Shown here: positions 12,406-25,039 of the stretch, piece by piece | Numbering within the stretch: the first letter of the stretch is position 1 | Layout of the letters: each line of letters begins with the position of its first letter | From: Phoebastria nigripes | Lineage: Eukaryota; Chordata; Aves; Procellariiformes; Diomedeidae | Direction of reading: 5' to 3' | Length of the DNA stretch: 64,000 nt | NCBI GenBank assembly: GCA_035582835.1 | Contig: JAYKAV010002574.1 | Span: forward strand, 85,743-149,742 | Notes under the pieces: generated by a model | What the model was told of the DNA's origin: nothing | Databases searched by the model: none | What the model saw: the letters and a program-made list of their open reading frames with translations, nothing else | Program-made: the position numbers and the translations under genes

Positions 12406-15400
12406 AGACTTTAAGTAGAATAGGGACTCAGTCTCAAAAANTGCATTCTTAAAACTAGCCTGAAGACTTTCCATATGGAACAGCAAAGTTCATACAGAGT
12501 TTCATTATATAGGTCAGGCATANATGAAGTTTTAATTAACTGATGCTGATTTGTAGGAGGAAGGCTTAAGTTTAACCTTTCCTTTGTACAAGGCTTATTC
12601 TAAGCATTCATCCCCTCACCCTTGACCCAGCATTAACATTTGGACAGGTATACCATGTGATACAATATTTACCTTTGTCACTTTATTTTGGCATAAACAA
12701 ATGGATCCCAAATGTGACTCATTTGCATATGTGTCCACATTATAACAATGGTTGCTAGAAAGAAATAACAAGAAATTCAGAATTTGAATACCTATCGATA
12801 CCTGGAATCCATAAAAAAGTAATCTTGAAGAAAAATAAATCATTTAATATTCCTAATGATGCAAAAGATATGACAATTAAAAAATTATCTCAGGCATTGC
12901 ATTAGTATTATTTATCTAATCTTTCTAGTTCCTTTCAACTGTGTATTAGATGATTGATTGGATCAAACCAGATTTTAGCCTTTTCATTTACAAAGCAAGA
13001 ATTTTTTAGATCTATAACTGTGTGCTGTACACCCTAAGGTGGCTTGAACAGCCAGTGGGAGTAATAGGGGTGATTAAACCTTGTCACAGGGGGTTAGATG
13101 TGGTGCTTTATTCCTATATGACAGGCTGTGACAGTCAAACAGCACTGAAGCAGAACAAACAACAGTGGCAGTTTGCTGCGAGCATGCTACTGTCACAACT
13201 CCCACTAGAAAGCTAAATGCTAGGTATTCAGCTCAGGGAAGTTTCAAATAGACCATGCAAATTCTGGTTTCAAAAATTTCCCTGCAAATAAGTAGTGACA
13301 TGCATTAACTGCAGAGTGGTTGTGTTGTTACGTGAGTGATTGTCCACTGTCTGATGCTGGCCATGATCATAGTTTATGAGTGACACTGTTGATCCATTTA
13401 CATTTGTGCTTAGCTGTTCCTGTTATGGGAAATCTGCCTTTGTTTGAGGGAGCTGGCGTACTAATGTAATTAGAATGAAGGTTATCGTTGCTCTTTAATG
13501 ACTGCATGTGTTTTTCACTCTGAATAACTACGTACAGGATGCTACAAAAACCACGTACCTGACTGAGCCCAGGATAAAATCACATATATTCAGATATATC
13601 ATACAAGCTTTCATTCCTGAGTAAAAGNACTGACTTTATGAAGACTACAGAAGAGTGAACTTTGAATTTTTAGCAGATTCCTTAAAAGGGAAAAGCTAAC
13701 CAAGAAAATGCACCCCCAAATTCAGTCTTTTCAAGTCTAGCGTTCCAGGCTTTTGTAACAGAACAGGAGAGACAGATTTTACAGAAAAAGGAAACTAAGC
13801 ATCTTAGTAGTCTGCATAAGGAAGTGGCATACTATGAATATTTTGTTGTCTCATTTTAAGCTGAATTTAGACAGTGTTCCAAACCCAGAAGAAGAGCAGT
13901 ACTGTGAGCCTACATGTGTATGTATTTCAATATATAAAGATGGGTAGAAGGGGTTTGGAAAAAGTTCAAGAGAACCCCTAGGAAGTCAGTAGCGAGTCAA
14001 TATAGATAAGAATATTTTCATTATTTCAATATACATCTTTTCTAACTAAGGAAGAGTTATNCTTAGACTTCTTACTGCTCTCAAGTAAACTAAGTAATTC
14101 TGAATAAATTCTAGCTTGAAATTTTCAAGTTGCTGTGTGTTGCTATTAGCAATAAGATTAGATGAAATTGTCTCACTTAGCTATGAATGGTTTAGGAACT
14201 GAAGGTTACAGCAGTGTAGTTGAGTTTGCACTGAAAATGTCCCTTCTAGGACTAAACCCCTCCTTTTGTACTTATTTATTTAAAATTAATCCCAAATTTT
14301 ACCATTTCTGTTCAGAGGATGTTTTAATCTTGGAAGATGTATTTTTCTAATGTTACTAGTCTTTCCTAAAAAGATGGTTAGCAATTAGTTTTTAAACATT
14401 TATTTTTCAGCATACCTTATTTTTTTTTATTTCTGTTAGCTATAGATATTAAACGTGTAAAGCTTTACATGTGTTGTCCCATTTTCACATATATTCACAT
14501 CATGACTGCCCAAACAGGGGCCTCTTTTTCAATTTTAAAATCAGTTAAGAAAAATCCTTAAGGTGAGAGTCACCAAAGCTTATCTTGGATCTGGTCATGT
14601 GCATCCATTCTTCAGTGTGCTTCACTTGCACTGCCGGGCATGTTGCCTTCTGGCAACTCCTGAGCTATGCTTCTCCATTATACCCAAAGCANTAACAGCT
14701 GTGATAACATTTACTGGTTGAAATACTGATATGACACTCCACTCTTTCAGTACAGGGCATCTTTTTCACTCTATTCTTTCTCAGGCAAATGATACAGGAT
14801 TTTTCACAGAAGAGATCCATGCTGAAACACGAGTTCAGTTTCTTGGACATACCTGTCCTTTCCTCAACCCTTTAATGCCCTTGCTCCTGATAGGAATTGA
14901 GACATGCTGCGATGGAAGGATTTGTAGGCAACAATGCCCGAGAAACTATATAGGGAGCATTGTTTCCATCTGGTGAACATTGTGTGGTTCGCCAGAGAAA
15001 AACTCAGATCCATCTGTCTTTTCTGGGTATGTCAGAAGAGGTTGCTCTCTTATTATCAGTGTTCTGGACAGCATTGGGAGCGGTTATGAGATGAAGCGGG
15101 ACTTTCACCAAGCATTAGTAAATTAGAAGTCTCCTTTTGGAACACCTTTTCAGCTGCCAGTGTCCTTTCTTCTCACTTCTCTTCCCAGATTTTTGCAGAC
15201 CCTCAATGGGTTGGCCAGGGAATGTCATAATCCAGTTAATACGTGTCACTGAGCTAGGACTTCAGCCTCGTAAATCAGAATAGGAGCTTACAAGACAGGA
15301 GGATGATAACAGTTGCCTCAAAAATTGCACTCAAATTAAAAAAATACTAATACCAACCTTGACAAGATTCATCTGTCTGCTTTATAATTTCTGTCATTGA

Positions 15401-17879
15401 AATTATTACCTAAAATGTAAGATTAGGCATTTGAGAGCCATTCTGAGAAAACAGACGTAAGCATTCTATTAGAGTAAAAGAAGCCTCTTCTACTCAAATA
15501 CCAATCCAGAGTATTTTCATAGAGCGGTATAATTTCTTTAAAAAGCTACAGTTTTTAAGCAAAAAGGCTAGAAGAGGTGATGTCAATATCAATATTAAAT
15601 GTTTTTTAATTAGTAAAATTAAGCTAATAAAGTTGGCAGCAGTTGACTACAGAGCAATCATGTTTAGAAAGCTACTCAGCGGTTTGTTTAAAATAAGTCA
15701 TTAAAGTCATGATTTAGACATTCTGTCTTGCTTACCCACCACACAAGCAGTTAATACAAAACATTCCATTTTACTGTTATGAAAGAAAAAATATATTTTT
15801 TTTAAAAGAGCTGTAAATTAGGTTGTGCTGGAAGCATCCATTTTCTTGCCTCCATCACTGCCAACTCCCACTGTTTTCTTTGATATATGATTTGCAGACT
15901 ACTATTATTATTTATGTGTTTTACAATTACTACGAATGACACCTCCCCTTCCTCAGCCCTAAGCCACAAATCTGAAATGAATAAATGCTGTTTATTGTGA
16001 CAGTCTGCCTTTTGTCTGTGGAACAATGACAAACTACACCACTGACAGCCAGTTGCTGTTTTTAACTACTGCTCTTGAGCTCAGTCTTTGAGTGTTCTTC
16101 AGAACANGACAAAAGACAGTCTGGAATAAAATAAGTGAAAATGTATTGCATTTGTTTAGCATGCTGTGACACCATTGTCCAATACATTGAGTAAACAAGA
16201 AGAATAAATTACATAAGCATGATAGGTTTTAGTTCTCTACATTTCATTGAGATTTGTACAACTGTGGTCATACCAAAATTAATATATTAATGCTTTTTAG
16301 TATTAATCATTTTGATATTCATATAGAGAATTGCCTTCTGACTGAAATGAAGTGAGGGAGGAGAAATAAAGGGAGCACTTTTAATTATTTGTGAAATCTA
16401 AGAACATTTCTATTTACTCTGTCTGAGCTCTTCAACACAGCTAAGGCAGCGTGGAATGTCTTTATCTATATGAATTTTGTGAATGTCTTCTGACCTGCAG
16501 CTAGTCAGTTTTTAAGAAATGTTAGAATGACCTGTTTAATATCTAATTGTACTTAGCAGAGCAGAGTTAGTAAGTAAATCAGTTCTTATATTTTGACTAG
16601 ACCCTGGCTTCTATCTAAATGCAGACTTGTAGATATGCCCAGGTATTTATTAGATGTGATTTTCTTTAAATCAGAGTTTGCACACAAATGTAGCATTTCA
16701 TCTTGAAACCAGATGTTATCCTTTTATTTATGCCTCTTACTCCCCTTACACACACCTGGTGCATATGTGTACATGTGCACACACACACGTAAGCATACGA
16801 CAATGCTGGTTTATAATCCTTTTTTTATGTATTTATGTATGTTTGTGTACATAAATGAGTACTGCACTGTTTTTTTACAGTGTCTAAACACAATAACATC
16901 ACAAACGATTTTCTGGCATTTGTATTGTTGTCATAGAATGTTGTGCTACTTTTAATAATGGAATAGTAATGTCTACTGTTTAACTTAAATCTTTATTCAG
17001 TACATAATGCTACACGTGTCCAGTATCTAACCAAAAATTATTGGTTAATAAAAATTCAGAAATTTTTTCCTGAATTACATGTAGTATCAATATAGGTCTT
17101 TTAAAATTCCTCAGTTTATTTGTGGTGTTTTAAATTTCTTTTTCCTTTTTCTTTTCTCAAATCAAAGTTAATGGAGAGAATATGAGCAAATTCCAAGTCT
17201 GCATTGGCACTGCCATCTTGTAGAAAATATATTTCTAATTAAAAAGACATAATCTATAGTCTTGCTTGGAACTTCCCATAATTTCATACATTAAAATCTG
17301 CAGTTAATTTTTTAATGCATGTCTCAGATGAATAATTTCCCTTCTCCTCTTCAACTATCTGTATCTCCTTTCTTATTGTCTTTTTTTCTTCTTTGATTTT
17401 TCCCTTTGAAGTCCCCTGTACCTGTTTTATTTCTTAGACTTCCTATCTTCCTCCTTGCAGAAATACCTGGATACATTCTCAATATAGTTTTCTGTCTGTT
17501 AAACAGTGGGACTTACTATTTTCATTTTTATTTTTAAATACAAATAAAAGCCATGAAGTAGGGAGCAGGGTAGCTTCAGAGTGCACAGGTTCTTGTCCTT
17601 GCAAGAGAGTCATTCTTCCAGGACTGCAATTTTTATACTAATACCCAGAGAAAACGCTTGAAGAAAACCCATGAAGTAATATAGCCTCTTGTATATCTTT
17701 GTATACTGATTAATAGACAATATAAATTGATACTCAGTTCATCTATGGGTCCAGTAAAAAGAAATAATATTCTTGTATGTTTGAAAGAACTGTTCTGTGA
17801 ATACTTTTTTGAGGGTAAAATATGGTAAAGTACATTAAAATGATAGTGTGGCAATATAAGCATGAAAGTATTATCTAAC
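12406..17879. other. Non-coding stretch, no gene seen
   Basis: No gene recognised. About 13330-13540 is relatively complex sequence with a homeodomain-type TAATGTAATTAG at 13462-13473 and might be a conserved regulatory element. A short CA-rich tract lies near 16775-16790. Frames of 60-81 codons match nothing known. Confidence 0.55.
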
Positions 17880-18245
17880 TGGCAGGAAGAGGGCCTTGTA
17901 TATGTTTTGTGTGGGCAAGAAGTCAGAGCTGCAAGTAGGTTCCCTTCCCTTCCACACTAAACTCAAAAGAAAAACTCTTCTAACTCTAGTCTTTCTAGCT
18001 TAGCAGTTTTTTTATGGTGTTGGACAGCGTGAAATTAATGAGTGAATCACACAGCATAACAATACATGAAATCAAGAACAGGCACATACATTCAGTAAAG
18101 AAAGCCATTTTGACATTCTCAGCTAGGTATTCTAATCCAATAGAGAACACTTCATCCTCTTGCGTTGCCTCCTGGCTGCCAAATACATCCCCATTTGAAC
18201 AAACAGTGTTGTGCTTATTCATATCGTTTAAGTATCCTTCCTAAA
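17880..18245 (+). repeat. Diverged local duplication, copy A
   Basis: This segment aligns by eye, in the same orientation, with about 19200-19550. The clearest part is about 18020-18225, where shared blocks include GCCATTTTGACA (18104), a GGTATTC...AATC...AATAGA run and a TTGCCTC.TGGC block, offset by about 1293 bp. Identity looks like roughly 65-75 per cent with small gaps. Upstream of 18020 the match is weaker, so the left edge is approximate. Short frames of about 75 codons exist on both strands, but I recognise no protein. It is either an old tandem duplication or two copies of an interspersed repeat I do not know. Confidence 0.65.
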
Positions 18246-19199
18246 GACATAAAGTGTGGTTTAGCTATTTCAGATAATATCTAGGTTATGGCCATTATCT
18301 AGCTATAATAAGCTACTCACCATCANTAGAGCTATCCAAATGTTAATGAGTTCCTTTCAAATCTGGAGATTAGTTAAGCTTTCATGTCAGTTATTCACAG
18401 CTGTATATTGATTTATTTATTTTTTACTTTCACTATGAATTTTACTAAGATGATTTAAGAAGGTCTCCTCATTAGTCATTTCCTGTGTATTATAATTGAA
18501 ACAGTTACTGAAAGTTAAAAACAACAGAAAAAATGTTTNCACAAGGACAACGGATTATCTCTCAAAACCTTAATACAAAGCATGTAGCAACCACTTCTTG
18601 TGATATTTAAGATTAAAATCTAACAAGCACATGTTCAAAATTAAATCGGTGTTTACTGTTGTTTGAATGTATACGGAGAGATTGATAAATACTAATAAAA
18701 AGGTCAGTAAAACATATGCAACAGGTATTTTACTGATTTAACATACAGATGAGGCTTCTTGCTTGCTGGGAACTTCTGTTATCAATTACAAAAACTCCAG
18801 AAAAGAAATAGTTTGGCCTGCAATATACACTGTCCAAATTTAAGCTTTCATCAGGAGTGTAACACTGAATTCTAATTATCAGGCTTTAGGTTCCTAATGT
18901 GATTTCACACATTATAATCTATGTAGATATGATAGATTCACATGAACATAAAAATTTACTTGAGTTATAGTGATCTGATCACCTTTGCTATTTCTCAAAC
19001 CTATAGAGAATGTACAGTTTCACATATATGGAATAGCTTTAAAGTAGCTTGAAACAAGCTGCAATGGTGAAGCTACTATTCAACAGAAATCTTTCTGATG
19101 CTTGTGAAACTGTTTATTCGGGGTAGATGTAGTCACTTGCAGAATAACAGTCGAAGGGGACCTTTCTTCAAAAGCAGAAAGGTTGAGGTCCCTTCATTA
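18246..19199. other. Spacer between duplication copies
   Basis: About 950 bp of AT-rich sequence between the two related segments. I see no gene or repeat and no third copy here. Confidence 0.5.
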
Positions 19200-19550
19200 T
19201 TAAAGGGCCGTGTCTCTTCCCCAGTACACTTGCCCGATCATTCTAGCTGCAAAAGCCAGAGCTATTTGTATTCAGCCCTCCTCAGCTTCTCCNTTCCCCT
19301 CTCTAGTTTAAATCATTGCAGAACTGGACAGCAGGGGATCAATGAATGAATCCTATATCAAGTGACAATACATTAATTTAAAAATAGGAATATACAGCCA
19401 TTTTGACAATCTAGATTTGGTATTCAAATCTAATAGAAAAGCTTTCATGCACTTACATTGCCTCTTGGCAGCCTAAACAAATCTCCATCTGTGAGAATAG
19501 TACTGTGCCGATCATATAACTATGCTGTTTACGCTTCAATTTGAATATAT
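19200..19550 (+). repeat. Diverged local duplication, copy B
   Basis: Partner of the segment at about 17880-18245. The best aligned part is about 19323-19519, including GCCATTTTGACA at 19397 and a closing AGTACTGTGC block that matches AGTGTTGTGC in copy A. Several substitutions and short indels separate the copies, so the duplication is old. No target duplication or terminal motif was identified. Confidence 0.65.
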
Positions 19551-21136
19551 AAAGCAGGTTTTCAATTATAACTGTACTTCTCTTCCTTAAGTTTCCTTGT
19601 GGCCTGGGGTCACTAGAGATCTAAACCAGGAGCAGTAACAAGGAAACTGTGAGATGACCGAAAAAGAGGCCATTAATTCAGACCCCTTGTGGTAACAGAC
19701 CAATAATCATAAAATCATTTTTGTAAACTGGTCCCTTGAAGCACCCGTACAGGTAGACTACATTGGTAGTCGCCATTACAAATTTTACTGAGTATTTTTT
19801 TACCCATTTTTTTTCTTTTTATTGTCTGCTACCATGAGTATTCTATGAGTGCTACTCTATGCCTCACATTCATAGATTTTACTGGAACTTTAGCATGCAA
19901 ATCAACAACCAACAACAGCAGAAGAAATGCAGACATAGGATTTGACTTGTGACTACCAGACAGTCTAATTTTGCTGCAGAGTTGCCTTAGGTAACACATC
20001 AAGAGCTTGCAAAACAATGTAGGAAGCACCTTCTGAACTGAATGTGACTATAATTAATACAGTCACCAAAATGACATAAAAAGAAATGTCTCTTAGACCA
20101 TTTCCACTGTCAGTTTAATTCCTGATCTTAATCTGTAAAGAAGTTACTACATCAAGTCCAAACTAACGCAGCAAAACAAACCTCAGACAAGCTGCCATTT
20201 TATAGACTGAAAAGCAAAATGAAACAAAAATCTCAGAAGCCTCATAAAGTTTGCCAGAGATTTCTTGTTACTAGTTAATTTTACATACAGAACATCAGAA
20301 ACCATTGTGAAAGGCATCCATGCTTCTGGTTAAATTCATTGTCTGATTTGATAACATATTGAGCGTATGCAATTTACATTAACTTCAACTGTAATGGGGT
20401 GCTATGGTTTGTTATGTTTTTCAAAAGGATATCTTACAGCTAAATACTTGAATTCTGTTGATATCAGTAGAAATTCTTCACTAAATATTCTCAAAGATTT
20501 GCAAATGATTTTTCTGTGTTGTCAAGTCAATGCTTCCTGTGCCTTTACTAGTAAGGAAAATTACAAAACCTAGGTCCATATGTGGTCATTAGAAAGTGAA
20601 CCTCAGAAAATGCAATTTAAGGAAATGTAATAAAAAATAAAAGGTTTATCTACAGATGTTCTTTCTTTGATTAGTTTTTCGTAAGCATAAGAAGCTACAA
20701 AATATGTAAAACTTAGTTTTGCATTCCAGTACTGTCTTCAGAATGCTAGGGTGTTCTCCAAGCACCGGAGCAGTGTAGAATTCCCAATGCAAAGAGATTT
20801 ACAGATAAAAAATGAGGGATAAGAAGATTAGAACTAAAATGTATGCCATTTTTGTAGAATATATAATGAAATCCCTATGTAGCCTTGGCTATGAAGTTTC
20901 AGCATGGATCTCTCAGACTTTGCAGAGGATTTGAAAAATCTTTTTGGAGTAATTACATAAATATGCAAAGGAAATATCTTAGTTTGCTCATGTTATCTGG
21001 CAGAAGCTTACTGAAAATGACAAAAGAAGGAAAAGTCTGGAAGAAAGCTAACAATTGCTTTTCTCCAGAATATGCACTGCAACTGGTGCTGCTAAAAACC
21101 TAGAGGAGGGAGCAGTTCACTGAGGAGGAAATATTT
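19551..21136. other. Non-coding stretch, no gene seen
   Basis: AT-rich sequence with no recognisable gene. Frames of 60-72 codons have no family resemblance. The right edge is a CR1 3' end. Confidence 0.55.
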
Positions 21137-21255
21137 CATAGAATCATAGAATGGTTTGTGTTGGAAGGGACCTTAAAGATCACCTAGTTCCAAACCCCCT
21201 GCCATGGGCAGGGACACCTTCCACTAAACCAGGTTGCTCAAAGCCCCATCCAACC
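21137..21255 (-). mobile_element. Short CR1 LINE 3' end, minus strand
   Basis: CATAGAATCATAGAAT at the left is the reverse complement of the ATTCTATG octamer repeat that ends avian CR1 elements. It is followed by the typical CR1 3' region with GGTTTGTGTTGGAAGGGACC and GCCATGGGCAGGGACACC. Only about 119 bp are present, so the copy is strongly 5'-truncated, as is usual for CR1. It differs in sequence from the CR1 at 45131 and probably belongs to another subfamily. Confidence 0.9.
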
Positions 21256-21259
21256 AGTT

Positions 21260-21590
21260 TGCCAGTGATGAAAGTTTATATGGATTATTGAAGACTAAGG
21301 AGAAGTGTGAGGAACACCAAAAGAACCTGACACAGCCAGAGAAAATAAGTTCAACAGTGGCTGATGAAATTCATCCTCCCTAAAGTGGGAAACAGCACAC
21401 GCTACAGTGACCGAATTAGACATAGCCTCTCAGGACAAAGATCTAGGCATCACTGTAGACAGCTCAATGAAGACATCTGCTTAAAATGTATCAGAGGTCA
21501 AAAAAGTAAATAATATTTAGGCTGTGTAGGGAATATTATGGAAAATATTACAATGTTACATAAATTGATGTACATCCCTACTTGTGACTG
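21260..21590 (+). mobile_element. Old CR1-type LINE fragment, plus strand
   Basis: In the plus direction the sequence resembles the C-terminal half of CR1-type reverse transcriptase. Around 21424-21480 the plus strand encodes a degraded DKDLGITVDSS motif, equivalent to the EKDLGVLV motif of the CR1 at 45131. It is followed by remnants like the lysine-rich segment and the IxPLYKS-like segment (about 21490-21590). Stops interrupt it. It is clearly older than the adjacent minus-strand CR1 end, which may have inserted into it. Confidence 0.6.
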
Positions 21591-22132
21591 TTAAATTCCA
21601 TTTTGGTCAACTCTTTTGTGAAAATTATATGGAGAGGAAAAGTGAAGGTTACACAAGGGCATATATATTTTCCTCCTGCTCTAGGGAGAAAAGTAAAAAG
21701 AAGTATAAAATTCTGAATAGTAATCAAAATCTCAACTGGATGTTTCCCTTTGTTCAATCTTAATAAAGACATCAACTAGAGACATGTACTTTTATGAAAT
21801 GTATGGTTGGTCTTTAGTACTTAGCACCTTTTATTTCTTTCAATTTAAGATTTGTGATAGAGTGTTTAATTAAATGCTCCATGTCTGGGAATAAGAATTG
21901 AGCATTTAATACTGGCAGAAAAATACAGATAAAACTGAGAAACTTCATGTTTTAAAACATGATATCATCATCTATTGTGTCCTGGAATTGCATCATTCCT
22001 GTGTGGTTTTAGTCAGAGAGGAGAGTTAGGTATTTTTCCTAAATAACCAATGTTATTTTCCACTTTTGAACTCAGATGTCTTGTCTGTTGTTTCCTCTGT
22101 TCCCAAATTCATGACATCATGCAGGTTTCATT

Positions 22133-22146
22133 GGGGGGGGGGGGGG
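22133..22146. repeat. Run of 14 G
   Basis: An uninterrupted G14 homopolymer in otherwise AT-rich sequence. It could be length-variable and is prone to miscalling. Confidence 0.9.
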
Positions 22147-23449
22147 AAGCAGTTATTAAATATCCCACTGTATTTTGATAAGAAGCTACCAGTGTAGTGG
22201 AAAACTTTTGCTCAAGTAACGCTTGGATATGTTTTTCCTATTTGCAACAAAAGTTTTTTAAGAACTGGAAGGTAGAGGAGATTGACTGTTAAGGATACTT
22301 ACCTAGACTTCAGTCTGTATGCTGTGCAGGAATACTTTTCAGATTATGATGGCAGAGCCTTGTCAATTCAGAACGGACTAAAAGACAAACTCAGTAGTCG
22401 AATGCTTCTGTAGAGCACTTTCCCAAATATAATTTCAAAAGCACTGTAATACCATTAGCTGACAGTAATTTGAGCTGCTTAGGACAGTATGCACACATCT
22501 CACTTTTGTGTAGAATGAAGACCTTAAGATGGCTAGAAATACAGTTTAGTTATCGTAATGGCTGTTTGAACAAAAGGCAATTATCAATCAGTTTATTATG
22601 GTGTGATAGAAGGAGAGAAGATATTTATAGTGGGAGATACAGTCACAATTATCTGGGCAGTTAAACATCAGAACATGAAGGATTAAAAAGAGGAAAAGGC
22701 CCAGGATCCATCTTTCCACCTTCCTTGGTTTTCTTTTTCTCCCTCCATGTTTCTCCCTCCTATTTTCTTGAGTTAGAAATGTTGTTATTCTACAAAGATG
22801 AAGACTTCTTGATTCATTCTGGTTTTTACACTGTTAATTTAGTCCTTCTACATACAGTGCTCATTTTTTTTTATTAGTTTTTTCTTATTTTCTTGTTCTT
22901 TGTTACTAAAGGGTTTAATAGAGTTACTTCTACTCTTCATGTTCACTCTGGGAAAAATACTACAACTCAGCCTTAAAGCAGTATTAAAAAAGAATAAAAT
23001 ATAAGTATGATATCATTTATAATGTCAACATTATAAATTTCTAATAAAAATATTCTTTATCGCATGTAAATGCTAATAAGGAGGATAAGCAAAGGTGGAT
23101 AGTCCTGAACTCTATCCATTTTTACAATATAAAATAAAAACATTTTGCCAGACTTCTTCCTTAAGATATCATTATGCTCTGAGTTAGCTAAGTTTTATTA
23201 ACCTTCAAAACAATGTTGAAAGGGCAAGAAATGAAGGAATGAGCTCTCTGCTGAAGCATGGGTAGAAAACAGACAGTCACAGGTTTCTGGGCATAAGGAG
23301 TATCAGAAAAATGTTGGAGAACTGAGGTGTGCTCTCAACTACCTGGCAAGCTTTCATCTGATAGATAATGAATTAAGTTAAAATGTCGTAGGTTGATCAC
23401 TAGATAGTTTTCAATTACTGCACTTGCAGTAGTTCTTAAATATCAGGAA

Positions 23450-23499
23450 GTACAAGTAGTACAACAATTCCATTGTACAAGTAGTACAATAACCATTCC
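23450..23499 (+). repeat. 25-bp tandem direct duplication
   Basis: GTACAAGTAGTACAA occurs at 23450-23464 and again at 23475-23489, each followed by a related CAATTCC or TAACCATTCC segment. The period is 25 bp with about two units. GTAC is also self-complementary within each unit. Confidence 0.85.
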
Positions 23500-24972
23500 A
23501 CGACTAAACGATTGCAGTCTCATTTCTAAAATCTTTTATGGCTATTGTATAAAAATTGGTCAAGAATTATTAGATCAGTTACATAACTTTATTGATATTT
23601 GAATCCATCTCTTTCCCCATTGTACACTGCTATAAAATAATAAATGTAGATAAGGGGGAAAGTAGAAGTTTAGATACCACCTGCATGGTAATGACTCCCT
23701 TTTTCTCATTCTAAGATCTATTATTTAACCAGTAGTTTCGCTGTTAAATATGTGTGAAAATGATTGTATATGGTCTTAATTTGAGTAAGCAAGATTCTCT
23801 GCATAATCAAGTTATGTGCCTCACTGAAGTCAAAAACTCTTACATTCACAGTAAAATTCTTATCAATCAAATATGTAAGGATATGAAAAATTGATGGCTT
23901 TGTTTTGATAAAACGTATTCTTTATAAACCCATCTCGACTAACACCAGCTATGTTATTTTCCGTCTTGTCTTCGATAATCCCTGTAAAACTTCAGTGTTT
24001 TACCTGGCACTGTTGACAAGTCGCAGGCCCATGCTTACAAGGACTCTCAAACTGATTCTTTCACATATTGACATAATACCTCTTTGACTGCGGACTCTAA
24101 AAAGTTCAGCCCAATCAACTCCAACACATATTGAAAAAAAATTTGTTAGTTTTATCCAGAAAACTCATAATTTAATTCTTTCAACACTCTTCTACTTTAT
24201 CTGACATTCTGATTTTAAAATGATGGGTTTAAGAACTGTGTTAAACATTATCTCTAGTTACTGTTGACAGAAAAGAGATTTTCATTACCACCATCATGTA
24301 CATCATGAGCTTTCTGCCTAAATACAGAATGAAACTATTTATTGAATAATTCTGAGATTTTTATTTGTTATGTTTAACTCTGATGNCCATAGTTTTTTCC
24401 TTTGTATATTTTCCTCTTATCTTTTTTGTAACCCATGTTTCTTTTAATTAACAATTTTTCCTAATTATTACTAACAGTATCAGTTTAATTTCAATTCCCT
24501 AACGTGTTCTTCTTGTAACTGGTTTTGATTTCATGAAGTGTTTNTTCTTAAGGAACCAAAATATGTCTATTTCTCTTTTGGACTTTACATTTAGCACATG
24601 AAAATTAAATAGTCTAGCAATCTGTAGTCATGCCGTCTGTGCTTTATAACTTATATGGCATGGTGAATGATCATCTATCTACCTGTGAGGTCATTTTTAG
24701 GAGACTAATTTATACTTAGAACTTTCATTGTTTTAAAAAGAATTTCACAGAGTGCAGGCAAGCAGAGAAATATCTTCAAAGTAACCAAGATTTTTCTCAA
24801 AGGAATGGAGTAGAGTTTATTGAAGATGAAAAAAAATTCAAAACTATTAAAAGTGACTCTATGTGATAGAAATCTACTAGAGAATTACATGAAAGTGGTA
24901 GGAGAAACTTCTGAAACGTGTAAGATAAAGCTGAAAAATAAGCTGAACCTCAAGCTCCCATTTATTTTCCAG

Positions 24973-25039
24973 CTCGGTGATGTCACCATGCCTGTCACAA
25001 GCTATGTTGCCTCGCACATGGGGCTGGAAGCCTCGTACG
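24973..25039 (+). other. Candidate 67-bp exon of an unrecognised transcript
   Basis: Seen: a pyrimidine-rich acceptor ending in TTTATTTTCCAG (to 24972), a possible branch point in GCTGAAC about 20-30 bp upstream, then 67 bp clearly richer in GC than the surroundings, then a donor G|GTAAAT at 25040. Two of three plus-strand frames are open through the block. The first gives a peptide containing MPVTSYVASHMGLEAS, which I cannot assign to a gene. A 67-bp length would change phase across the exon. Alternatives are a non-coding RNA exon, a cryptic exon or chance. The absence of other exons nearby fits a very long intron. Confidence is limited because no homology supports it. Confidence 0.35.

Larger units (their letters stand above)
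21591..24972. other. Non-coding stretch, no gene seen
   Basis: No gene recognised. It contains a G14 run (22133-22146), poly-T-rich patches near 22865-22900 and a short 25-bp direct duplication at 23450-23499. Frames are at most 65 codons up to the candidate exon. Confidence 0.55.
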
